Source: Mastigamoeba balamuthi
Lineage: Eukaryota > Evosea > Mastigamoebida > Mastigamoebidae
NCBI GenBank assembly: GCA_902651635.1
Contig: CACRSC010000075.1
Coordinates: 1 to 40,924 of the forward strand
Direction: 5' to 3'
DNA length: 40,924 bases
How positions within the stretch are numbered: the stretch's first letter is position 1; each line of letters begins with the position of its first letter. Position numbers and translations under genes: made by a program. The notes under the pieces are model-generated. The model searched no databases, had not been told where the DNA came from, and saw only the letters and a list, made by a program, of their open reading frames with translations. Shown in pieces: positions 18,420 to 29,108 of this stretch.

Positions 18420-20838
18420 ATGGACAAGGACAGGAACTCTCCTCAGGGCGACATCTACGGCAAGAACAAGCAGCGCAAGGGCGGGCGCAAGCTGCCCCTG
18501 CGCGCCACCGTCGCCGTCATCGCGGGGCTCATCGTCACCTTCTCGGTACTCGCGGAGCTCGTGCCCATGACGTCTTTCTGGCTCCAGACCATCAACACGT
18601 TCTCGGACACGGCCCTCGAGTCGCTCAGCAACGAGGCGGCGCTGTATAGGGCCACGGTCGTGGGGCGCACTCTGGAGAAGGTCAACACGCAGATCAGCAT
18701 GCCGGTCACCGAGGCCGGGGTTCTGCTGGGCATCGATGGTGCGCTCCCTGTGCAGCTCCTGCGCAATGGCACAGCACGAGGACTGCTGAGTGCCATCAGG
18801 CCGCTGTTACACGACGTCGGACGCCTTTTCCCGGAGCTGGCATTCATCGTGCGAAGAGCACTCGTCCATGTCCCCCATTTTTGGCTCTACACAAACGGTC
18901 CTGTTTGGCTTACAAAGGGCGTCGGATGGATCAACGGCCTAGGCCAGCACCTCCTCGTGGACAAGTACGGCGCCAGGAACTGCGGTGTGTTCGACAACGA
19001 AACGGATCCCAATATGTACTGGTACTCGTACAACGCAGCGGGCACTGCGCTCAACTCCACAATCGTCGAGACCACCCAAAACTATCCGATGGTCCTGCGG
19101 GACTGGTGGGTACGCAGCCACCACAACGAAGTCGGCGGCATGTCGTGGACAGGGCCCTACTGGTCGGTGAGCCCGGGCGACGGCCTCGTGCTGGCGTTCA
19201 CGCGGCAGGTGCCCGACCCCGACAACCCCACGGGGCCCTGCATTGCAGTGACCCTCCAGTCGTACTCGGTCAAGTACCTCTCAAGCTACTTCTCCGGTCT
19301 CAAGCACACAGCGCACGGGTGGTCGATGCTACTCAACTGGAACATGGACATGATCGCTGTCACCGAGGGCTATGCCAGCGCCAACCCCTCGACAAAGGCC
19401 GCCTACAAGGCCACCGCGAGCCCCAACGCGACCGTCCGCGAGATCGTTGCCGAGTGGGCGGCGCAGAGCGGGACATTCGGATTGAGCGCGACAAGCTTCG
19501 AGCTGAGGGACCTGTACGCGGACACAGGTCTGATCACGCAGCCGGGCAACCTGACATTCTGGCTGGTGCTCGTGACTCCCAAGAGCGACTTCCTCGGTGA
19601 CATCGTCCAGAAGCAGGTCGACACCAAGGGCGCGATCGTCAGGATCATCATGATCCTGCTGGCCGTGGAACTCGTCGTGATGGTCATCGCAGTGGGCATG
19701 GCGACGTTCCTGGGGGATAGGCTCGTGAAGCCCCTGTTACTCGTGTCGGCGCAGATGAAGAAGGTCGCCAACATGGAGCTCACGGGCATCGAGGGCACCA
19801 GCAGCTCCCCCAGGAGCACCATCCGCGAAGTGTACATGGTTCGTTCCGGCGGTATCATGCTCGGGCTCCTCTCACAGTATTTCCCAACAGCTGGAATCTG
19901 ACGCTGCTCAGATGGGTCACGTTCTGTCCGCCTTGTGTGTATCCGCTCTCATTTGCTCTCTCCCTGTTGGATTCTAATCTGCTCCTGCACAAAGCTCGCT
20001 GTACGTACCGACAATTGTGGTGCGATACCTCGTCAAGAACAAGTTGATGCCCGCCGTGGGGGTGGCGCCGATGCATGCGACTATCATGTTCCTCGATGTG
20101 GCAAACTTTTCGTCGTCGATGGACAAGTATGGGGTGACTGTCCTGATCGAAATCCTGGAGCACATGTTCGACTCTTTCTCGTCTATCATCGAGTCCAACC
20201 GCGCTATCATCGACAAGTGCCCAATTCATTTGAACACTTGCCTGCTGCTCATCTGGAATGGACACATCGTCTTAGGTACATTGGGGACGCCATCATGGCT
20301 GTCTGGGGCTGCCCTGAGGGATGTGAGAACTCAGAGGGGCTGGCGTGCAAGGCGGCAATGGAATTATTGGCTTCCCTGAAGAAGATGAACGAAGAGATCT
20401 TCGTGAAGAAGTACGGGCTGTCCATGGCCATCAGGGTGGGCCTGAACTCGGGGGAAGTGTACGCGGGCAACGTGGGGAGCTCGTCGCGGCTCAACTACAC
20501 GGTGCTGGGCAACGTAGTGAACCTGGCAGCGAGGCTCGAGCCCCTCAACAAGGAGTTTAACACATCTTGCTGTGTCGCTGACTCAATACGATCGGCATGT
20601 CACGACCAGTACGCTTCCTGCATTTCTCGTGGAGGCTGACACAAACAGGTACGCGTTCCGGTGCCTGGGGCGAGCTTTTGTAAAGGGATTCGAGGAGCCC
20701 ATCGTTGTACACGAACTGCTCGGGGTGCTCAAGGAGGCGACACCCGAGGAGGTCGAGTTGAGTGAGAACTACACAGGTAGCAATGGGTCACTGTATCAGG
20801 GTAACCGCCTGCAACCAGCCCATCAAGTGCCAACGTGA
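18420..20838 (+). CDS. Membrane-anchored class III adenylate/guanylate cyclase
   Basis: Exons 18420..19876, 19995..20216, 20276..20608 and 20649..20838 give 733 residues. The start ATG at 18420 gives MDKDRNSPQG. A transmembrane helix (about 27-47) and a second one (about 408-432, IIMILLAVELVVMVIAVGMA) flank a large extracellular sensor resembling dCache regions, followed by a HAMP-like stretch (GDRLVKPLL). The cyclase domain (about 495-700) shows the metal aspartates in IMFLDVANFSS and DKYIGDAIMAVWG, and the transition-state Asn and Arg in VVNLAARLE. Lys before IGD and Thr in YTVLGN fit adenylate rather than guanylate cyclase, but this needs assay. It should make cAMP in response to an external ligand. 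All three introns are in phase. The last exon might have a small intron after TACACAG at about 20777. Confidence 0.9.
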
Positions 20839-23305
20839 GGGATACGCGGTATCGTAGCATCTTCGAAGTTCACGACAAAATTCCGTTCTGATGAAAAAGT
20901 GATATATCCACTCATTAACTCTTCGTATTTGCAATCTTAATCGTTGTTCTTTCCTTCCGCTACCAGCGAGGGATAGGCCCCTTGTGGGGCCAGGAAAAAT
21001 ATTTATTGGGGGAAGGATGAGTTTGGGGGGGAGGTGTTGTGTGTCCTGGAGGGTATGTCCGGGGGGCATCACTGGAAATAAGGGTTTCAGGATGTCATCC
21101 CGGTTATGGTTCTTACTCTTCGTGACGTTGTTGTTGAACATGTTTGTTGTTGCGTTGTTCTTGTTCTTGGTCACTCAATATCTCTTCCGTGATTTGAATC
21201 CAGGTTCTGTTATGTACAGAAACTTCACTTAACAAAACAGGAACATGTTATTAATGTGCATTGTATAGCTTGACCAATCGATGACATTAAGGCGTGCACT
21301 CGTTCTCACACTTAGCATTTCATGTTCTTCAATGCTCGGAGCACAAGAGCATGACCACTGTCTTCTGAAAGCAGAGAACAACAGAAACCTGTGTAAAGAA
21401 TAATGTCCTACATGTGAATTAAATGACTGCTCAGTGTAAACTATAGTCATGCTTCAGCACAAGTGGACCATGCAGCAGGAAAGGGACTGTTCAGAGAAAA
21501 GTCAGAGCAAGACATGTAAGAAAGTAGAAATGTGGTTATTAATAGTCAATTTAGCCAACATGGTTTTTACAGTTGTTAGTAAGAAAATAACATATAAAGG
21601 TGCTTTATGAGATTATCAGATAATGAAGATGATATTTGATCGGAGAAAACGGCCATTTATCAATCTTTTTTCGCTACTTCAAACACATCACCACACTATG
21701 TTAGAATTATTAATTGAAAGGGTCAAATCAGGGGAGTTAAGACATCTAACTCTGCCACACAGCATAGAAGACCGGTGTGTGAAGGTATGAGGGGGAAGCA
21801 GGTGCGTAGCAGAGTGTAGTGGAAGCTTGTGTAGCTGAGGCTTCTGATTTCACCAGCTATCTGATTTGCACTCAACTTCATCTGCACACCGAGAAGCATC
21901 ATTTGACAATTCAGACAGTTTGCTGTTATAACAGCTGAAGCAATGAAGGACCTGCTGGAAAGGAGATGAAGAAAGAAGAAGAGAAAGCAGTCAAACTTGA
22001 AAGAGAACAGGTGGACGTTTGTGGATGAAGTGGAATCAGTGTTCTATTACTAGAAGGCATGTCAGACCCAGAGGCAAATCATCAAACAGCTCATCAGAGG
22101 CAGAAGAGTTGCACTGCAGAAGATGAAGCTGAGAAGGCCAAGTGTGATCTTGAGGGCCCAAGTACAACTGTGTAAAATCACCTCAGACTGCATGCACTTC
22201 AGACTCAGAGACTACCACGAGAGAAGAGCAGAGCAACAGGAAGCAGAGAGCAGCTTAGAGGCAAGAACAAGAAGGCCATAGAGCATTCAGGGTCTAGAGA
22301 CTACCTGGGACCTATGCCTAAGACAGTGCAGCCCTGCCTCTGGTCTCATCTGCAGAAGTTCGTCATCCTTACAGAAGTCCTCACTCTTCAGAAGGTGACA
22401 GGCAAAATGACTGATACCCAAATAGACCTGGTCACCTTTATCAACAGAAGGAAGATAACAGTTTCCAACTGCAGAACTAGCAGAGAGTTCCTTAGATTTA
22501 TGTTATTTCTATTCTTCTTACCTTCTTAACGAAAGCCACTGATGAGTCTGTGGGATGGCATAAGGCAGTCAGACAGGCTCTTATCTTTGGCCACCATGGT
22601 TGTCTGAGTACACTAGACTGAGGTATATCTGTTGCATATAAATGCTTCTTCTTCTCCAGGAATCACACAGGCTTTTCATGAGTCAGCTGTTTGTAAGGAA
22701 GTTGAGTAGACAGCCAAATGCCGATCCCAATGCCAGGGCAGACGACATCCTGCAATACAGAGTTGTTTTTTCTTTTTCAGGAATGATAAAAAGACCCATA
22801 TTTAGAATATTATCTCAACATTCCTGATATTATCAACACACTGTCTTGCTGTATCGGGAAAATAACTCTTTCTTTCTGATGCCAAACCTGCACACGAACA
22901 TGAGCAGCAGCACAAGCCATATTCTGGACAAGTCACAGCAGGGCATGCAGCATGCACCGGAGCTGCCACAGCCAGCAAAGCATGAGAAATAGCAGCAAGG
23001 TAGTCCCAGAATGACAGAAGGAGCACCTGCACTAACAGAAGGACTAGTTTCCTCTGATATGTGCTTATGCTCAGCAGGACTGCTCGTTTCATACTTTGCT
23101 CATCTCTTCACCTCTTCTCCTACGATCTTTCAATCTCTTATAAACACAGCTTATTAATACGGATTTGGCATGAAACTCTCTCAGGTTACAGACATTTGTG
23201 ACAACACGCGTTATTCTGTAAAAATTTCTGATACTGTTGCAAATCTCGTTCCACAGATATCTTTGAAGCAATAATGCAATTTTCTCTCAAGTCCACGCAA
23301 AACAG
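20839..23305. other. AT-richer island without an intact gene
   Basis: Base composition falls sharply after the cyclase stop and stays lower to about 24.77 kb. At 20984..21232 a short frame encodes a membrane-like segment (LLFVTLLLNMFVVALFLFLV), which I cannot support as a gene. From 21.9 to 22.5 kb, charged coiled-coil-like pieces broken by stops suggest decayed coding sequence. The region probably came in with, or decayed around, the transposable element at its right side. Confidence 0.5.
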
Positions 23306-23923
23306 TCATATCTTCCTTTTCCTTCCATGCCATTGGTATGCATGAGTGAATTCCAAAAAACGGTGTGCTGTGCTCTGGTACCATTTCATTGCAGATAGCA
23401 TCATTCGAGTCTTTCCTTGAAGCCCTGGATAGGACCACCAGCTCCCTGTTACATAAAGTGACTCACAAATTGTTTGAAATGGTTCTGTTGGGCCAAACAT
23501 CTCTTTGTTTATGTGTTGTCTTACCAAATTTCCAACAGATCTGAGTGCAGATTGGCTGGCCTTTTTGCTTTTAACCTGCACTGCGAAGGCCAAGCCCAAC
23601 TGCACATGAATGAAGAACTTGATCTCTCCTATTAAGGTGGTCTCAGGGGTTGTGTTCATGTCCTCGGTGATAACTGAAGAGCATTGTCCTGTCCCTTGTT
23701 GCAGAAGCAAACCTGAAGGGAGCTGTTGAGAGATATCCCCGGAATTTTTGTATAAGATATCTGCAGAACTCAAATAACAATGCCAAGAGAGATCATCATG
23801 CACAAGAACATCACGCACACCATGTACCACTTCATTGGGGGTTCCCTGGCCAATGAAATGGTTGTTTACCTTAAGAGCAGCCCGCTCAAGCTCATAGGGG
23901 AGGGAGAATCTGCCAGACAACAC
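23306..23923 (-). CDS. Unidentified 205-codon open frame next to the transposase
   Basis: An uninterrupted frame (start MLSGRFSLPY, near 23923) is head-to-head with the decayed transposase that begins near 23943. I do not recognise the product. It contains KVNNHFIGQG, a hydrophobic IKFFIHVQLGLAFAVQV stretch and a basic end (WHGRKRKI). Elements with a DDE transposase often carry a second gene, so it may be the accessory gene of the same element, or a by-product of the other strand. There is no independent support such as a motif or splice pattern. Confidence 0.3.
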   Translation of the reverse strand: MLSGRFSLPYELERAALKVNNHFIGQGTPNEVVHGVRDVLVHDDLSWHCYLSSADILYKNSGDISQQLPSGLLLQQGTGQCSSVITEDMNTTPETTLIGEIKFFIHVQLGLAFAVQVKSKKASQSALRSVGNLVRQHINKEMFGPTEPFQTICESLYVTGSWWSYPGLQGKTRMMLSAMKWYQSTAHRFLEFTHAYQWHGRKRKI

Positions 23924-23942
23924 ATGCTGTCAGTAACTAGAA

Positions 23943-24770
23943 ATAAATCTGTTCCACGATCTCACGGGAACAGGGATGAACCACCTCAAGTACGGCCTGC
24001 GCACGTGGTACAAGGTCAGCAACGAGACGATCAACAAGAACATGCACCGAATTCGCACCTCTCTTGCATCGTGGGCCAGAGCCCAGATTAATCTGGGCAC
24101 CTTTGAACAAAGGAAAGCTGCTGTGCGCCACATGAAAGCCAAGGGAGAAATTGAGGAAGTAACTCTCTGGCTTGACTCGACAGATGTATGGCTCGAGTGC
24201 CGACCTGAGGTTTGTATGCAAAATCGAATAGAGTTTCTTGTATTAACAGTTATATTTTTAGTTCATCAAGGAATCATACTATTGGAGTGGAAAGGATCAT
24301 CGTCCTGCTCAGCGTTTCATGGTTCTGCTTAATGGACACCGACGTGTTATAAAAGTATGGGGCGGATACTCACCGAAGTTTTATGATAGTCATTTCCTGG
24401 AATTGTTACAGGATCGGTTTGTGGAACACTTACCTAATGATGATATTGCTGCTGATGCTCACTTTGCCTGGGGAAGAGAGGCCCCTAAGCCCTTTCCCAG
24501 GTTTATGCATTCTATTCCAAACTCCCTACATCAAGGAAGGGGGGTGCAGGTTTGGCCGAGCTCCCAAAGAAGAAGCAGTTGTACAATGATCATCTTCGTC
24601 AGACCAGAGCCAGAGTGGAGACTGTCTTTGGTGAGATAAAGAATAGGTGGGCAGTTCTTCGTAAGCCCTGGGCAGAGAAGGCAGAATAACAAACTAACGT
24701 TGTGCTGCTTGCTCTTGCCCTACACAATCGTCGTATGAAAGAAAAAAACAATGTTGTTCTGCCTGGATAA
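23943..24770 (+). pseudogene. Decayed DDE transposase (DDE_Tnp_4/Harbinger-like)
   Basis: A first exon to 24209 ends at CTGAG, followed by a 52-bp GT-AG intron (24210..24261). The catalytic triad is recognisable: Asp in VTLWLDSTDVW, Asp in DDIAADAHFAW, and Glu in RARVETVFGEIKNRW, the order and spacing of DDE_Tnp_4 transposases, with ALALHNRR near the end. The copy is broken. The frame shifts in a G homopolymer at about 24537..24545, and an in-frame TAA lies at 24687. The N-terminus is missing or unread upstream of 23943. Low GC compared with the flanking genes fits an insertion. I could not find terminal inverted repeats or a target-site duplication by eye. Confidence 0.75.
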
Positions 24771-24774
24771 CTCA

Positions 24775-25635
24775 TAGAAAAAATCCTGGGGATATCTCTC
24801 GTCCGTGGAGTAGGCAAGTGTTCCCCTCAGCACGTGGATCCACCTGACGACATCTGACTGGCGGTGGGGCACAAAGGGAAGTGGGAGCAGCTGCTCTGAG
24901 TCCCACAAAAACGAAGTCCTGCTGGCTCCCACCAGGCGTGGGTGCCGTGAACCTGTACGCTCAGTTCGTGGTACTTGGGCTCTGGGTTCGCCGTCTCGAT
25001 ACACGCCCTCGCGCCGTTGACGCGGACAAACAGCTTCCCTGGCCTGCAGACGGCTCCGGACTCCTTCTTGGGCATCAGGGGGCCCGCCCTTCGCAGCCCG
25101 CACGAGACCTCGACCACGTACGAGGCTTCGTCGCTGGCTTGTTCGGGGAAGGCGGACGGAGTGAAGCACAAACAGCAGCGGGAACGCCGCGAAGGACGCA
25201 AAGGCGTCGCTGATCGACTTGGCGTCCACAGCAGCCAGGTGGACCGGCGGGCACAGCGCGTTCTGCACCGCATCGGAGAGAGCGTTCCTGACCTGCTGGA
25301 CTCGAGGAAGCGCGACCTCGGGTACGCGACGCCCTCCATGCCAGCGCCGATCAGTCTGCCCGTCTTCCGGTCGCAGACGAGCTCGCAGTCCCTCTCGAAG
25401 TCGCAGTCGACGGGTTCCAGCGACCCGCTGCCGCACAGCTGCAGGAACACGTTGTGGGCAGCCGACGACGGCGAGTGGGACGCTGCAGAGGCGGCGCGGG
25501 CCACGGCGAGGTATCGGATCACACCCCCGCGGAGAGTGCGTAGGCGCCCCCGCACTCGGCCACAGCGGAGACCTCTGAGGCGAGCGTCACGTCAAACAGC
25601 AGGCGCTCGGCAGCGCCCGCGGCATCGATACCCAT
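24775..25635 (-). CDS. Uncharacterised multi-exon protein, boundaries partly unresolved
   Basis: Coding blocks on the minus strand: MGIDAAGAAERLLFDV...GGAYALSAG (to 25525), LCGSGSLEPVDCDFERDC... (25438..25331), VRNALSDAVQNALCPPV...FAAFPLLF (from 25292), and a block with PLMPKKESGAVCRPGKLFVR and ACIETANPEPKYHELS. Short GT-AG introns at 25439..25524 and 25293..25330 join the first three in phase. The junction around 25090..25170 and the 3' end could not be settled. The frame is also open upstream of 25635 without an ATG, so the true start may lie in an earlier exon. The product includes the Cys pairs DCDFERDC and ELVCD. I do not recognise the family. Its 3' end overlaps the edge of the transposon remnant. 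Confidence 0.5.
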
Positions 25636-25801
25636 GATCGCTATGATGTCCGCCCATGTCACGGGGCCGGGCTCCAGGCGCACGGACTTGAGGCCGTAGC
25701 ACAGCGTGCAGTCCGGACACTCGGGCTCCGCCGTGGGGGACACAAAATGCCGCGGACCCGCAGAAACCACGCAAGTGACTCTGCGTTTTCGGAGAGGCGG
25801 A

Positions 25802-25838
25802 GAGATATCTCCCGATATCTCCCCCGCGATATTAGTAT
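25802..25838. promoter_or_regulatory. GAGATATCTC / CGATATC cluster upstream of APC4
   Basis: Contains the perfect 10-bp palindrome GAGATATCTC (25802..25811), then CCCGATATCTCCC and CGCGATATTAG, directly upstream of the APC4 start and between divergent genes. It belongs to the family of AT-rich GATAT elements found in other gene gaps of the window. Confidence 0.5.
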
Positions 25839-25874
25839 CTATGTCTGGGGGGTTTGGCGCGAACCCAGTGCAGA

Positions 25875-28693
25875 ATGCTGACCGCAGCGCTGAGCACCGT
25901 CTGCGACATCTCCGACTCGCGCGTGCGTGGCCCCTCTCCCCTCACCCGCCCCACCCCTCGACCCGCGCGAGACGCTCAGCGGCGCGTGGGGGGGTGCAGC
26001 TGCACGTGTTCTGCCCGAGCAAGGACCTCGTGGCCTTTGTCCGCGAGGCCGCCCGCGTCGTCGTCTGCCGCTTCCTCAAGTGGGAGACCGTCCTCGACTC
26101 CCCGCCGCCCCCGCGCTCCCTCCGCGCCCCCGTCACCGCCCTCGCGTGGCGCTCCGACGGTCCGTGCCCCCGCCGTCTTCCTCCAGTTTTGTTTCTTGTT
26201 GTTTTGTTTGTTGTGTTGCCGGTGGCGTTTGTTGTGTTGTGCGCTGAGAAATGCCTGCGTGACGTGTCGCGTTGGGGCGCCCCCCTGCCACCAGGGAGGT
26301 ACCTGGCGAGCGGGCACGAGGACGGGTCCTGCGTGCTGTTCGACCCCGAGACGTCGGAGGTGCTGCAGTGCCTGCCTGCCTCCGGCTGCCCCGTCGTGTC
26401 GATGCACTGGCCCTGCTCTCCGCTCCCCTCGGCCTCCTCTGTGCGCTCCCAACACACGCACACGCACACGCACTCGCACAGCACGCTCGCACGCTGCCGT
26501 GCTGCTGCCGAGGTCTGCTCTCGTGTGGGACGCTACCCAGGGCCTGAGCTGCTGTGCTCCCTCGCGGGACAGCACCTGCGAGGCCCTCTTGTGGCATTCG
26601 TGGCTCTGCTGCGCTGCCCTTGGATCTGCTGCTGCGCTGCCATTGGAGCGCTGCCTCGTTCCCCTCACCTGGCTGGGAGGGCACCGACGGCTCTCCAGTG
26701 CCAGCAGTGACATCCGTGGCGCTGCTGCTGCGCTGCCCTTGGCGCTGCCTCGTCCTCCTCCCCCGCTGGAGGGCACTGAGAGCTCTCCAGTGTCGCCGCG
26801 CGTGCGAGGAGCGCCTGCTGACGCTGTCGCCGGCGTCGTCCCGCACAGGAGTTCGAGCTGAAGTCCCCGGCAGCAGAGGGGCTCGAGCAGGCCTTCTCGA
26901 CGCCCGGCGCCTTCGACGTGCTCGCTGTCTGCTCGCAGGACGGCACCGTGTCGCTCGTGTCCGGCCCCTCCGCTTCCCCGCTGCCGCTGCCCTCCCTGGC
27001 CTGCCCGCACTCTGACGCGCGGCGAGCAGCTCGTCTGGGCAGCTGAGGATCGCCGAGGGCCGCGTGCCCGAGTCTGAGGAGCCCGGATACGCTGCCGCCC
27101 ACGTCGCCCTGGGCGGCGAGGCCATGACGGAGCTGCGAGTCGTGGGGGAGGTCGCGTGCCCCGGCGGCGCCCGCAAGATGGTCTGCACGCTGGCGGACCT
27201 CTCGGCCCTGAGCCTCTGGCGCCGCGAGCTCAAGTCGCTGACGGCCTCTGTCTGCGCGCTCAAGGCGCTGTGCGCGAGGGCCAGCAAGGCCATCGCGTCT
27301 GCCTCGGGCAAGTGGCGTGAGGCGGCGCAGGCGATGGCCAAGCGAGAGGCCGAGTACTCGCAGGCGCTCGAGGACAACTCGGTGGCGCGCAGCGCGAGCG
27401 AGGACCTCGCGTACCTGCTGGCCACTGGCAAGTTCTCCCCGGCTGCCGAGAGCTTCGTGCCCAAGGACCAGATGGTGTCTTCGAAGCAGCTCCAGGCCGC
27501 GCTCGATGCCTCCAAGCAGGTCAGCCGATTGCGAGTGTCGACAGATCCTATTCAATTGGCGAGGAGTGGCGAAATGGATGCAAACCAACGCGTTGCTTGC
27601 TCGCGGCGCAGGTTCTGTCATGCGAGCTCGTCCAGCCTCTCCAGCTGCTCGTCATCGAGACCGCCGAGCTGCTGGCGCTGATTCATAAGTGCGCCTGCTG
27701 CTGCTGCGCGCACTATGCCCGTCTCACGCTGTGTCCCACGCTCCTCCCCTCCCCCGCGGCAGCTCGACGAACCTGAGCGGGTGCATCGACGCGGCGCCTT
27801 TCAGGAGGCTCGCCGAGTCGTCGCAGCGCCTGCTGCGGGGCCACGCGAGGCTCTACGAGGACTTCTGCGCGCTGCGGTCGCGGGTCACGGCGCAGCTGCA
27901 GTGGCTCGCGCAGCTGCCGGCCGCCGGCGAGCAGCCCAAGCACCCGTGGCCCGGACCCCAGCAGTGCTGCGACATCCTTGACTCGCTCGTGCTCTTCGAC
28001 CAGTGCGCCGAGGGCTCGCCGGCGCCCGAGCTCGAGGAGCTCTGGTCGGGGCTCGGCGACTCGGCGGCGTCGCTGCAGCAGGAGCTCGGGGCGGCCGTCG
28101 CTGGCATCCCCGACGCGCTGGGCGAGCACCTCATCAGGTCGCCGCGCGCGGCGCCGCCCGTCGTGCTGCCTGCGGGCCACCGTGTGTTCTACGCGGCGGA
28201 GCAGGCCGACTGGCTCTTCGGCGCCGTGCAGGGCACGAGCCTCGTCGTCGCGCGGGCCGTCGCGGACAAGGGCGCCGGGGTCAGCAGCCTCGCGCTGGCC
28301 AGCGGCAGGCTCGCGGTCGAGGCCGTGCGCGACTGCCAGTTCTACAAGGACGACGACGTCGCTGTGCTGCACCAGAGCGGCGACAGGGAGACGCTCTCCA
28401 CGTTCGCCGTCGACAGCGACCCCGCGGTGCCCGCAGAGCCCGTCGTCGACGAGCTGCCAGCCGCGGACCGCGATCTGCCGGAGACGAGGAGCTACGCCGT
28501 GGGGCTGTCCTCCGGGTCCGCCAGGCTTGTCGCTGGGGGCGGCAGAGGCGTGTGCGCTGTGTGCACGGCAACGGCTTCGCGGGTGTCGTTCTACGACACA
28601 GAGACGCTTGTTGTGGACGAAAACTCGGTGGACATGGGAGAGGAGCTGTCTGATGACATAGACCAGGAGAACATCCAGCCACTCTATTATTGA
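25875..28693 (+). CDS. APC4: Anaphase-promoting complex subunit 4 (APC4)
   Basis: Model: 25875..25922, 26000..26159, 26295..26440, 26849..26956, 27043..27519, 27612..27688 and 27763..28693, 648 residues. The N-terminal WD40-like part shows HVFCPSKDLVAFV and VTALAWRSDG, joined across an intron to RYLASGHEDGSCVLFDPE, then VLAVCSQDGTVSLL. The central part has the helical APC4 domain (MVCTLADLSALSLWRRELKSL; YLLATGKFSPAAESFV), and the C-terminus has QFYKDDDVAVL. APC4 is a platform subunit of the APC/C ubiquitin ligase that drives mitotic exit. The start was chosen at ATG 25875 because its frame joins the WD region by a phase-0 intron; another ATG at 25841 is in a different frame. The exon structure between 26441 and 26848 is the weakest point, as an extra exon may be hidden there. 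Confidence 0.85.
26441..26848 (+). repeat. Repeat-rich APC4 intron
   Basis: The intron begins with an (ACACGC)-type microsatellite at about 26450..26490. It then has two imperfect copies of a roughly 80-100-bp GC-rich unit, each with GCTGCTGCGCTGCC, a CGCTGCCTCGT word and GGCTCTCCAGTG or GAGCTCTCCAGTG (about 26625..26705 and 26720..26795). Like the NMNAT-Nudix intron, an oversized intron here is built of repeats. Confidence 0.6.
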
Positions 28694-29108
28694 CCCATCC
28701 ATTTCTATCCCCCTCCTGTGAACTGTGTTGAGTGACGCTTCAGCAGCCAGCCGTAGCGCTTGGGAAGACACGAATCCTCGAAACGCGGAGGCAGACAAAG
28801 GACTGATCGGCCGGTATTTAGGCATTCATACAGCAGTCTCTACATCCTTGCGGGCCGTGTGGAAATCAATTGCAAGCAGAGCCCTTTGACTTATACAAGG
28901 TGTGCTATTGGGGTGGCGGTGATGGGTTCGTTCAACAAGCTATTCAGCGGCTGTACTGAGGCCGAGTGTTTAAGGGGGAGAAAATGTGTGCGTGCGTGTG
29001 CGTACGGCGTTGGGGTGCGAGTGGGGAAGATGAGTTGGCGGTGGCTGGAGTGAAATTGAGTGGGGTGTAGCTTCGTGCGTTGGATAGGGTGTCCAAGGGC
29101 CTGTGGGG
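28694..29108. other. Intergenic region between APC4 and the 238-aa gene
   Basis: The convergent 3' ends of two genes. It contains a G/T-rich stretch with GTGTGCGTGCGTGTGCGTA at about 28985..29003. No coding signal is seen. Confidence 0.4.

Noticed and set aside
20984-21232. Small membrane protein gene
   Set aside because: It has one hydrophobic stretch but no homologue by eye, no splice or promoter support, and lies in the AT-rich island where chance frames are common.
25942-27515. Long minus-strand frames opposite APC4 (up to 460 codons)
   Set aside because: They mirror the GC-rich APC4 exons and introns, are rich in Arg/Ala/Gly and contain no motif. The plus strand has the WD40 and APC4 domains.
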